Assembly (NCBI GenBank): GCA_900541015.1
Contig: UQIB01000051.1
Location: 1-6,528, forward strand
Direction: 5' to 3'
From: an uncultured Collinsella sp.
Lineage (GTDB): Bacteria > Actinomycetota > Coriobacteriia > Coriobacteriales > Coriobacteriaceae
DNA length: 6,528 bases
The translations under genes and the position numbers were made by a program. Position 1 is the stretch's first letter. Every line of letters begins with the position of its first letter. Under the pieces are notes generated by a model. It was not told the DNA's origin. It did not search any database and was given only the letters and a program-made list of their open reading frames with translations. Shown here piece by piece: positions 1 through 4,945 of this stretch.

Positions 1-336
1 CTCGCCCCGGGCAACGCCGCGATGATCAAGGCCGACATGGACGACTACCGCCAGCGCCGCGAGGACAAGCAGCCGCTCGACATGCCGAGTGCCGGCTCCA
101 CCTTCAAGCGCCCCGAGGGCTACTTTGCCGGCAAGCTCATCATGGACGCCGGCCTGCGAGGACACGCCGTTGGCGGCGCGCAGGTGAGCGAGAAGCACTG
201 CGGCTTCATCGTCAACGCCGACCACGCCACCGCCGCCGACGTCGACGAGCTCATCCGCCACATCCAGGCAACCGTCAAAGACCAATTCAACGTAGACCTA
301 GAACCCGAAGTCCGCCGAGTCGGCGAATTTTTATAA
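1..336 (+). CDS. murB: MurB, UDP-N-acetylenolpyruvoylglucosamine reductase (C-terminal part, 5' truncated by window)
   Basis: This flavoenzyme uses NADPH to reduce UDP-GlcNAc-enolpyruvate to UDP-MurNAc in the cytoplasm, the second committed step of peptidoglycan precursor synthesis. The reading frame is open from base 1 and gives 111 residues before TAA at 334-336, so roughly the last third of a protein of about 300 residues is present. The visible part contains the family hallmark PSAGSTFKRP, whose Ser (codon 97-99) matches the catalytic proton-donor serine of MurB. It is followed by FAGKLIMDAGLRG and GGAQVSEKHCGFIVN, typical of the shorter type II MurB proteins. The end reads LEPEVRRVGEFL, with the Glu (codon 307-309) corresponding to the second catalytic acid. 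An ATG at 22 lies inside the conserved fold and is not the start. The gene converges on the peptidase gene that follows and ends five bases before a GC-rich hairpin. The family assignment is secure; the start and FAD-binding domain lie outside the window. Confidence 0.95.
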   Translation, partial: LAPGNAAMIKADMDDYRQRREDKQPLDMPSAGSTFKRPEGYFAGKLIMDAGLRGHAVGGAQVSEKHCGFIVNADHATAADVDELIRHIQATVKDQFNVDLEPEVRRVGEFL

Positions 337-340
337 AAAA

Positions 341-362
341 GAAGGCCCCGAAAGGGGCCTTC
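341..362. terminator. Hairpin terminator downstream of murB, likely bidirectional
   Basis: A perfect 9-bp stem, GAAGGCCCC (341-349) with GGGGCCTTC (354-362), closes a GAAA tetraloop (350-353). It begins five bases after the murB stop codon. On the plus strand the bases after the stem (GCCATATTTATTC) are only moderately T-rich. On the minus strand the stem is followed at once by TTTTTT, the complement of A335-340, so it looks like a good intrinsic terminator for transcripts arriving from the convergent peptidase gene. It probably serves both genes. Confidence 0.8.
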
Positions 363-414
363 GCCATATTTATTCAGATAACCCAGTCCGGTGCGTCGCG
401 CCCCGAACCCGAGA

Positions 415-550
415 GGGCCGCGTGCCCTCCCGCAATATATTTGATTGATCGCGAGTTCCGCACGCAAAGAAGGCCACTTAATGTGGCCTTCGTCTTGCGC
501 AGGACTGCCCGAGCAGGCAATCAAATATATTGCGGGAGGGCACGCGGCCC
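415..550. repeat. 136-bp foldback element: perfect 33-bp inverted repeat around a central hairpin
   Basis: The arms at 415-447 and 518-550 are exact reverse complements over 33 bases; they start GGGCCGCGTGCCCTCC and continue through an AT-rich CGCAATATATTTGATTG. The match stops sharply at both outer ends (A414 against A551). The 70-base interior holds a 9-bp hairpin at 469-491 whose centre (480) nearly coincides with the centre of the arms (482.5). Short further matches in the interior (CGCAA at 463-467 with TTGCG at 495-499) make the whole element an imperfect palindrome. It sits in the 3' intergenic space between convergent murB and the peptidase gene and ends eight bases before the peptidase stop codon. 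No convincing coding sequence or target-site duplication is visible. It could be a REP/BIME-like or MITE-like repeat, or a structured 3' UTR. Confidence 0.85.
463..499 (-). terminator. Hairpin terminator of the coiled-coil peptidase gene
   Basis: The perfect 9-bp stem GAAGGCCAC (469-477) / GTGGCCTTC (483-491) encloses a 5-nt loop. An outer CGCAA (463-467) / TTGCG (495-499) pairing is separated from it by a small internal loop. On the minus strand the stem is followed by TTTGCG, a short T-run, about 70 nt after the peptidase stop codon. The stem shares the GAAGGCC/GGCCTTC sequence with the hairpin at 341-362. It lies inside the large inverted repeat, so in RNA it would be the tip of a much longer foldback. 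Confidence 0.6.
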
Positions 551-558
551 AGTTGGCT

Positions 559-1764
559 TTACGACAGCGCAATACCGCCAAGCCAGCCCCAGCGAACGCC
601 AGAGCCAGTGCCATAGAAGCTAATAAACGAATCAAGCGACTTCGATGTAATGGCACCCTCGTTGCTCATAACGATGCCGCCGCCAACGTAGATACCCACA
701 TGACCGTAGATAAGGCCCGGAGCACCCGTGCCGCTGTGCGAGGAATCGGCCACGATCATGCCCACCTGCAGCGCCGAGCGGTCGGAGCTATAGCACCAGG
801 CGTTAAACATGTCGCACGCATTGCCTCCAAAGTAGCCAACGCCGGCGTTACGGAAGACATTGGTGACCCACGCCGCGCACCAGTTCTGACCCGGCGAAGG
901 CGTGGAGTAGCACGCGTTGACGACAGCCTGCTGCTTGCCCGAGCCGGCATTCTGCTGCGGAGTTCCCGGCGCATACGACCCGCCACCCGAGCTCGAACCA
1001 CCCGAGTAGGAATTGTTCTTGTTCGCGGCAGCCGCAGCAGCGGCAGCCTTCCTAGCGGCCTCCTCAGCCTGGGCGGCAGCGAGGATCTCGGAATCGCGCT
1101 GAGCCATGAGCTCCTTGACGTCATCGGAAAGACCGTTCAGCACGGTCTGGACTTCTTGCTGCTTGGCCTGCATATCCTGCATCTGAGCCGTCTGCTGGTC
1201 CTTGAGTTTCTCCAGGTCGGCCTTTTGTGCTTCGAGCTCGGTCTTCTGTGCGTCGAGCTCAGCCTGAATCGTCTGGATATCCTCGATGGCATCGCGATCG
1301 CTCTTGTTGATCTTCTCAACGTAATGCGCGTTGGCGACGAGTTCCTCAAACGAGCCAGAGGCCAGCAGCAGCGACAGGATGTTCGTGCCGCCGGACTTGT
1401 AGCTGGCGGCCACGCGATCGGAAAGGTCGTTGCGCTTCTTCTTGAGCTCGGCCTTCTTTTCATCGATCTGGGCCTGCGTGTCGTCAATCTTGCCCTGGAC
1501 ATTCTCGATGTCGTTGAGGGTCTGGGCATTCTTGTTGGCCAGCGCCGCATACTCATTTGCGATGCTGTCGAGCTGGGCCTGAACCTCGTCAAGCTGGGCC
1601 TGGGCGGCATTCAGTTTATCGGTGGTTTCTTTGGAAGCCTCCGCCGCATGGGCGCGAGCGGGCAGGCCAAAAAGAACTGCCGCAGAAGCGGCGCCGAACA
1701 GGGCCTTGAGGGCAGTGCGGCGCGAAAGCTCCTGGGAAAGGATGGAATCGCTGTTTGGTGACAT
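559..1764 (-). CDS. Exported PcsB-like coiled-coil protein with C-terminal CHAP/NlpC-P60-type cysteine peptidase domain
   Basis: This is probably a peptidoglycan hydrolase (amidase or endopeptidase) acting outside the membrane in wall remodelling or daughter-cell separation. The 401 residues begin with an export signal: SRRTALK at 14-20, a hydrophobic stretch to about 36, and a likely cleavage site after AHA at 38-40. The RR motif resembles a Tat signal but has Ala where the consensus has Phe, so Sec export is also possible. Residues about 45-240 are heptad-rich coiled coil, interrupted near 113-157 by the pattern RVAASYKSGG, LSLLLAS and VEKI that marks PcsB/CwlO-type coiled coils. An Ala run (240-247) and a Gly/Ser/Pro linker (about 252-275) lead to the catalytic domain (about 278-401). 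There NWCAAWV places the probable nucleophile at Cys296 and GHVGIYVGGG gives His355; Asn368 may be the third residue. Additional Cys at 285, 317 and 324 are unusual. The start at ATG 1762-1764 has GGAG five bases upstream. CHAP and NlpC/P60 cannot be told apart by eye; substrate is inferred. Confidence 0.88.
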   Translation of the reverse strand: MSPNSDSILSQELSRRTALKALFGAASAAVLFGLPARAHAAEASKETTDKLNAAQAQLDEVQAQLDSIANEYAALANKNAQTLNDIENVQGKIDDTQAQIDEKKAELKKKRNDLSDRVAASYKSGGTNILSLLLASGSFEELVANAHYVEKINKSDRDAIEDIQTIQAELDAQKTELEAQKADLEKLKDQQTAQMQDMQAKQQEVQTVLNGLSDDVKELMAQRDSEILAAAQAEEAARKAAAAAAAANKNNSYSGGSSSGGGSYAPGTPQQNAGSGKQQAVVNACYSTPSPGQNWCAAWVTNVFRNAGVGYFGGNACDMFNAWCYSSDRSALQVGMIVADSSHSGTGAPGLIYGHVGIYVGGGIVMSNEGAITSKSLDSFISFYGTGSGVRWGWLGGIALS

Positions 1765-1825
1765 ATGTACTCCGTTACATGCTTATTTATATGTCGCTCA
1801 ACTCATACATATTAGCGTACATATG
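1762..1825. repeat. Inverted GTACATATG repeats in the peptidase 5' region
   Basis: CATATGTAC at 1762-1770 and GTACATATG at 1817-1825 are perfect 9-bp inverted repeats, and extension to 12 bases keeps 10 matches. Between them is a second, smaller dyad, ATATGT (1789-1794) and ACATAT (1807-1812). One outer arm overlaps the start codon and runs to the edge of the RBS of the peptidase gene; the other lies next to its putative -10. The arrangement could bind a regulator or form a 5' UTR hairpin, or it could reflect the local AT-richness. Confidence 0.5.
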
Positions 1826-1836
1826 GCGCGTCCCAA
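1809..1836 (-). promoter_or_regulatory. Putative promoter of the coiled-coil peptidase gene
   Basis: On the minus strand, TTGGGA (complement of 1831-1836) and TAATAT (complement of 1809-1814) are separated by 16 bases and lie about 45 bases upstream of the ATG, in the AT-rich stretch 1775-1825. An alternative -10, TATAAA nearer the gene (about 1785-1791), has no recognisable -35. The exact promoter is uncertain. Confidence 0.35.
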
Positions 1837-1900
1837 CGATTTCCACGAACGGCAGGAAACTGCAAGGTCGGCGGCTCGTAAGCAAATGCCAAAGATCAGG

Positions 1901-1931
1901 TTATGCGTACGCAAGCTCTTTTATGAGTACG
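1901..1931 (+). repeat. Two direct repeats TTATGNGTACG, 20-bp period
   Basis: TTATGCGTACG (1901-1911) and TTATGAGTACG (1921-1931) match at 10 of 11 positions with start points exactly 20 bases apart, about two helical turns. They lie about 60-90 bp upstream of the galE -10 and on the far side of the peptidase promoter, a suitable place for an activator or shared regulator. Function is inferred only from spacing and position. Confidence 0.4.
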
Positions 1932-1987
1932 TTAACATAATCCTCTGCTTTTCCTACGGCGCACGATTTGGGCGTCCCTGCCTGCGC

Positions 1988-1993
1988 TATACT
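1988..1993 (+). promoter_or_regulatory. Putative galE promoter -10 element
   Basis: TATACT at 1988-1993 is a good -10 hexamer, 37 bases upstream of the galE ATG, predicting transcription from about 2000 and a leader of about 30 nt. No good -35 is visible: GATTTG sits at the 17-bp distance, and the TTTGGG/TTGGGC options are too close. The promoter may therefore depend on an activator. The position of this -10 also argues against translation from the upstream in-frame ATG at 1968. Confidence 0.5.
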
Positions 1994-2020
1994 CCCCTCT
2001 AGAAGTGTTCCTGATTCGAT

Positions 2021-2025
2021 AGGAG
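2021..2025 (+). promoter_or_regulatory. galE ribosome binding site (fixes the start at 2031)
   Basis: AGGAG lies five bases before ATG 2031. The alternative in-frame ATG at 1968 has no Shine-Dalgarno sequence, lies upstream of the likely -10, and would add 21 residues that do not look like GalE. Confidence 0.85.
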
Positions 2026-2030
2026 ACTAC

Positions 2031-3092
2031 ATGTCCAAAGCACTCGACCCCAAAGACACCTGCGTCCTCGTTACCGGTGGCGCCGGCTTTATCGGCTCGC
2101 ACACCGTCGTTCAGCTGCTCGAGGGTGGCTACCAGGTCGTCATCGTCGATGATCTCTCCAACTCCAGCGCCGTCGCCGTCGACCGCGTCAAGACCATCGT
2201 GGGCGACGAGGCCGCCAAGAACCTCACCTTCTACGAGGCCAACGTGCTCGACCGCGATGCGATGAACAAGATCTTCGATACCCATCAGATCGACCGCGTC
2301 ATCCACTTTGCCGGCTTTAAGGCCGTCGGCGAGTCGGTGAGCAAGCCCGTCGAGTACTATCACAACAACATCGAGAACACCCTGGTGCTGATTGACGTCA
2401 TGCGCAACCATGGCTGCAAGTCCATCATCTTCTCGAGCTCCTCGACCGTCTACGGCGACCCGGACAACCCGCCCGTCACCGAGGAGGATCCTAAGAAGCC
2501 CGCGACCAACCCCTATGGTTGGACCAAGTGGATGATCGAGCAGATCCTTATGGACGTCCACACCGCCGACCCCGAGTGGGACGTCGTGCTGCTCCGTTAC
2601 TTCAACCCCATTGGCGCTCATCCGTCGGGCCTGATCGGCGAGGACCCCAAGGGCATCCCCAACAACCTGGTGCCCTATGTCGCCCAGGTTGCCGTGGGCA
2701 AGCTCGAGGCCGTTCAGGTCTTTGGCAACGACTACCCCACCCCCGACGGCACCGGCGTGCGCGACTACATCCACGTGTGCGATCTGGCCTCTGGTCACGT
2801 TGCCGCCCTTAACTGGATGAACGGCAAGACCGGCGTCGAGATCTTTAACCTGGGCACCGGCACCGGCACCTCGGTACTCGAGGTCGTCGCCGCCTTCTCC
2901 AAGGCTTGTGGCAAGGAGCTGCCCTACGTGATCCGCGAGCGCCGCGCCGGCGACATCGCTGCCAACTGGTGCGATGCCTCCAAGGCCGAGCGCATGATGG
3001 GCTGGAAGGCCCAGTACGACATCGCGGACATGTGCCGCGATAGCTGGAACTGGCAGAGCCACAACCCCAACGGCTTCGCCGACGCCGAGTAG
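2031..3092 (+). CDS. galE: UDP-glucose 4-epimerase
   Basis: GalE interconverts UDP-glucose and UDP-galactose with bound NAD in the cytoplasm. It is part of the Leloir pathway and a source of UDP-galactose for surface glycans. The 353-residue product is a full-length extended short-chain dehydrogenase, close to the 338 of E. coli GalE. The Rossmann NAD motif is TGGAGFIGSH at 15-24, and DDLSNSS follows beta-strand 2 at 40-46. IHFAGFKAVGES is at 91-102 and SSSSTVYG at 135-142, where Ser137 aligns with the catalytic Ser. PYGWTK gives the catalytic YxxxK pair Tyr162 and Lys166. RYFNPIGAHPSG (189-200), GIPNNL (208-213) and DGTGVRDYIHV (239-249) are all family hallmarks. At the position of E. coli Tyr299, which gates substrate size, this protein has Asn312. 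AGGAG lies five bases before the ATG. The gene diverges from the peptidase gene and is followed by its own terminator, so it is probably monocistronic. No other gal gene is in view. Confidence 0.96.
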   Translation: MSKALDPKDTCVLVTGGAGFIGSHTVVQLLEGGYQVVIVDDLSNSSAVAVDRVKTIVGDEAAKNLTFYEANVLDRDAMNKIFDTHQIDRVIHFAGFKAVGESVSKPVEYYHNNIENTLVLIDVMRNHGCKSIIFSSSSTVYGDPDNPPVTEEDPKKPATNPYGWTKWMIEQILMDVHTADPEWDVVLLRYFNPIGAHPSGLIGEDPKGIPNNLVPYVAQVAVGKLEAVQVFGNDYPTPDGTGVRDYIHVCDLASGHVAALNWMNGKTGVEIFNLGTGTGTSVLEVVAAFSKACGKELPYVIRERRAGDIAANWCDASKAERMMGWKAQYDIADMCRDSWNWQSHNPNGFADAE

Positions 3093-3113
3093 CAAAACCT
3101 ACATACCGCTCTT

Positions 3114-3147
3114 GCCCCGATCTCACGTTGTGAGGTCGGGGCTTTTT
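3114..3147 (+). terminator. Intrinsic terminator of galE
   Basis: A 13-bp stem, GCCCCGATCTCAC (3114-3126) with GTGAGGTCGGGGC (3130-3142), contains one T-G wobble, closes on a GTT loop and is followed directly by TTTTT (3143-3147). It begins 21 bases after the galE stop codon. This is a textbook Rho-independent terminator and separates galE from malQ transcriptionally. Confidence 0.93.
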
Positions 3148-3196
3148 CATGGCATGTAACCATTCGCCGAAAATCGACCAACTTTTTTATCTTGCC

Positions 3197-3226
3197 TGTA
3201 CATGTTTAAACAACATGTTTTACAAT
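3197..3226 (+). promoter_or_regulatory. Putative malQ promoter
   Basis: TACAAT at 3221-3226 is a good -10. At 18 bases upstream is TGTACA (3197-3202) as a possible -35; the better-looking TTGCCT (3192-3197) is 23 bases away, too far. Transcription would start near 3233 and leave a leader of about 80 nt before the malQ ATG. This is the only AT-rich promoter-like stretch between the galE terminator and malQ. Confidence 0.55.
3200..3218. promoter_or_regulatory. Dyad (candidate operator) inside the malQ promoter
   Basis: ACATGTT (3200-3206) and AACATGT (3212-3218) are perfect 7-bp inverted repeats separated by five bases. They overlap a second, 10-bp palindrome TGTTTAAACA (3203-3212). Both sit between the putative -35 and -10, where a bound repressor would block RNA polymerase. 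It lacks the central CG usual in LacI-family operators, so the regulator family is not evident. Confidence 0.45.
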
Positions 3227-3275
3227 AGGCGTATCGAATCAGAACATCGGAGGCGGACTGCACACCCATCGGCAG

Positions 3276-3301
3276 GCCGACCCCACAACAAGAAGGTTGG
3301 T
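3276..3301 (+). promoter_or_regulatory. Leader hairpin next to the malQ ribosome binding site
   Basis: GCCGACC (3276-3282) can pair with GGTTGGT (3295-3301) across a 12-nt loop, with two G-U pairs. The 3' arm overlaps the first three bases of GGTGA (3299-3303), the best Shine-Dalgarno candidate for ATG 3312. The hairpin could reduce translation, but it is short and its stability is not computed here. Confidence 0.25.
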
Positions 3302-3311
3302 GAGCGCATTC

Positions 3312-4817
3312 ATGGAGCGTGCAAGCGGCGTCCTCATGCCCGTCTCATCTCTGCCCGGACCATACGGAATCGGCGGCTTTGGCTGGAATGCCTACGACTT
3401 CGTCGATTTTCTCGCCTCGTGCAAACAACATTACTGGCAGATTCTGCCCCTTACGACGACCAGCTATGGCGATTCGCCCTATCAGTCGTTCTCGGCCCGC
3501 GCAGGCAACCCCAACTTTATCGACTTTGCCGAGCTTATCGAGGCAGGGTATCTGGAGCAGCGCGATATCGATGGCGTGTATCTGGGATCCGACCCCAGCA
3601 ATGTCGACTACGGTGCCATCTTTGGCGGCCGCCGTCAGATTCTCGACCGCGCCGCCGAGCGCTTTGCCGCCGACAAGCCAGCCGATTTCGATGACTTTAT
3701 CCAGGCCAACGAGGACTGGCTCATCCCCTACTGTGAGTTCATGACCGTCAAAGAGGAGTGCGGTCTCAAGGCGTTTTGGGAGTGGCCCGCGGAGCTCCGC
3801 ACCCGCGGCGAGGCTTCCGCCAAGGTCTGCGCCGACCATCCGGCGCGTATGCTCTACCACCAGATGACGCAGTACTTCTTCGATCGCCAGTGGAGCCGCC
3901 TCAAGGCCTATGCCAACGAGCGCGACATTCTCATCATCGGCGACCTGCCCATCTATGTCTCGCGTGACTCCGTCGAGATGTGGGCGACGCCTGAGCTCTT
4001 TAAGATCGACGCCGCCGGCAATCCCGTGAGCGTCGCCGGCACGCCGCCCGACCAGTTCTCGGCCACCGGCCAGTACTGGGGCAACCCCATCTACGACTGG
4101 GACGCCATGGAGTCCGATGGCTTCTCCTGGTGGGAGGGCCGCATTCGCGCCGCCCTCGACATGTACGACGTCATCCGCCTGGATCACTTCCGCGGCTTCG
4201 AGGCCTATTGGGAGGTGCCGTTCTCCTCGCCCGATTCGTCCTACGGTTCGTGGACGCAGGGTCCCGGCCTCAAGTTCTTCAAGACGCTCGAGGAAAAGCT
4301 CGGCACGCTGCCCATCATCGCCGAGGACCTGGGCTTCCTCACCCCCGGCGTCATCGACATGCGCGACAACTCGGGCTTCCCCGGCATGAAAATCCTGCAG
4401 TTTGCCTTTGAGGGTACCAACTCGTACTACCTGCCGCATAACTACATCGCCAACACCGTCGCCTATGTGGGCACCCACGACAACGAGACGGCGCGCGGTT
4501 GGTTTGAGGGAACGGCCACCCCGCGTCAGCGTGAGCAGGCAGCCCTGTACACCCATCAGCAGGCCGGCGAACCCATGGCAGATGCACTCAATCGCACCAT
4601 CGCCGCCAGCGTGAGCGACACGTGCATCTACACCATGCAGGACCTGCTCAACTTGGGCAACGAGGCGCGCATCAACACCCCTGCCACGCTGGGCGGCAAC
4701 TGGACCTGGCGCATGCTCGACGGCGCCATCACCCGCGAGCTCGAGCACAAACTCACTGACTGGACCGAGACCTACTTCCGCATCCCGTCGGAAGCCGAAA
4801 TCGAGCTTCCTCAATAG
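3312..4817 (+). CDS. malQ: 4-alpha-glucanotransferase (amylomaltase, GH77)
   Basis: MalQ transfers alpha-1,4-glucan segments between maltodextrins, releasing glucose and building longer chains that phosphorylase can attack. It is cytoplasmic. The 501-residue protein is the compact bacterial/plastid type (T. aquaticus is 500), without the N-terminal extension of E. coli MalQ. Residues 1-24 carry the family start ERASGVLMPVSSLPGPYGIG, and GDSPYQSFSARAGNPNFI is at 53-70. IIGDLPIYVSRDS (208-220) and GTPPDQFSATGQYWGNP (243-259) form the active-site region and its flexible loop. The catalytic triad is visible: nucleophile Asp291 in RLDHFRGFE, acid/base Glu338 in IAEDLG, and Asp390 in GTHDNET. I chose ATG 3312 because family homology starts there and GGTGA lies eight bases upstream; in-frame TTG 3297 and GTG 3300 are weaker options, with AGAAGG too close. 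The next gene, a GT35 phosphorylase 128 bases downstream on the same strand, acts on MalQ products, so the two probably form an operon. Confidence 0.95.
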   Translation: MERASGVLMPVSSLPGPYGIGGFGWNAYDFVDFLASCKQHYWQILPLTTTSYGDSPYQSFSARAGNPNFIDFAELIEAGYLEQRDIDGVYLGSDPSNVDYGAIFGGRRQILDRAAERFAADKPADFDDFIQANEDWLIPYCEFMTVKEECGLKAFWEWPAELRTRGEASAKVCADHPARMLYHQMTQYFFDRQWSRLKAYANERDILIIGDLPIYVSRDSVEMWATPELFKIDAAGNPVSVAGTPPDQFSATGQYWGNPIYDWDAMESDGFSWWEGRIRAALDMYDVIRLDHFRGFEAYWEVPFSSPDSSYGSWTQGPGLKFFKTLEEKLGTLPIIAEDLGFLTPGVIDMRDNSGFPGMKILQFAFEGTNSYYLPHNYIANTVAYVGTHDNETARGWFEGTATPRQREQAALYTHQQAGEPMADALNRTIAASVSDTCIYTMQDLLNLGNEARINTPATLGGNWTWRMLDGAITRELEHKLTDWTETYFRIPSEAEIELPQ

Positions 4818-4865
4818 GAGCTACCGCGCCCGGCCCCTCCCCACCGTGCGGACGCGCTTGCTTTT

Positions 4866-4899
4866 CCCGCGCGAGGCCACCCCAATCCCCTCGCGCGGG
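4866..4899 (+). terminator. Strong intergenic hairpin between malQ and the phosphorylase gene
   Basis: CCCGCGCGAGG (4866-4876) and CCTCGCGCGGG (4889-4899) form a perfect 11-bp GC-rich stem with a 12-nt C-rich loop. The bases after it are CTTCTTATG, not a continuous T-run, so termination would be partial at best. It begins 49 bases after the malQ stop. No convincing promoter follows before the phosphorylase RBS, so this may be an attenuating terminator or an mRNA-stabilising hairpin rather than a full stop. Confidence 0.6.
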
Positions 4900-4945
4900 C
4901 TTCTTATGAATTGCAGACATGAAACAACCCATCACAGGAGAAAAC

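Noticed and set aside
415..550. Insertion sequence or CRISPR interpretation of the inverted repeat
   Set aside because: No transposase frame, no convincing target-site duplication, and only two inverted copies rather than regularly spaced direct repeats.
441..656. Small open frames crossing the inverted repeat, both strands, sharing the peptide NQIYCGRARGP
   Set aside because: The shared peptide is produced by the identical DNA of the two repeat arms, not by related proteins; there is no RBS or conserved start.
445..1761. 438-codon plus-strand open frame opposite the coiled-coil peptidase
   Set aside because: Its Leu/Gly/Val-rich repeats mirror the Glu/Gln/Ala heptads of the real minus-strand coiled coil. 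The minus-strand product has a signal peptide, RBS and catalytic motif.
1622..2002. Plus-strand open frames in the divergent intergenic region (126 and 61 codons)
   Set aside because: They overlap the signal-peptide end of the peptidase gene and the promoter region, have no RBS and show no coding bias.
1968..2030. Upstream in-frame ATG for galE, adding 21 residues
   Set aside because: It lies upstream of the likely -10, has no Shine-Dalgarno and adds non-conserved sequence; AGGAG before ATG 2031 is much better.
1932..3095. 387-codon open frame on the minus strand opposite galE
   Set aside because: It is the antisense shadow of galE: rich in Val, Gly, Asp, Ala and His as expected from reversed GCC/GAC/GTC codons, with no recognisable domain, and galE has all catalytic motifs.
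3345..4814. 489-codon open frame on the minus strand opposite malQ
   Set aside because: It is a shadow of a GC-rich gene, with low-complexity Val/Gly/Asp composition and no family motifs, while the plus strand encodes a complete GH77 enzyme.
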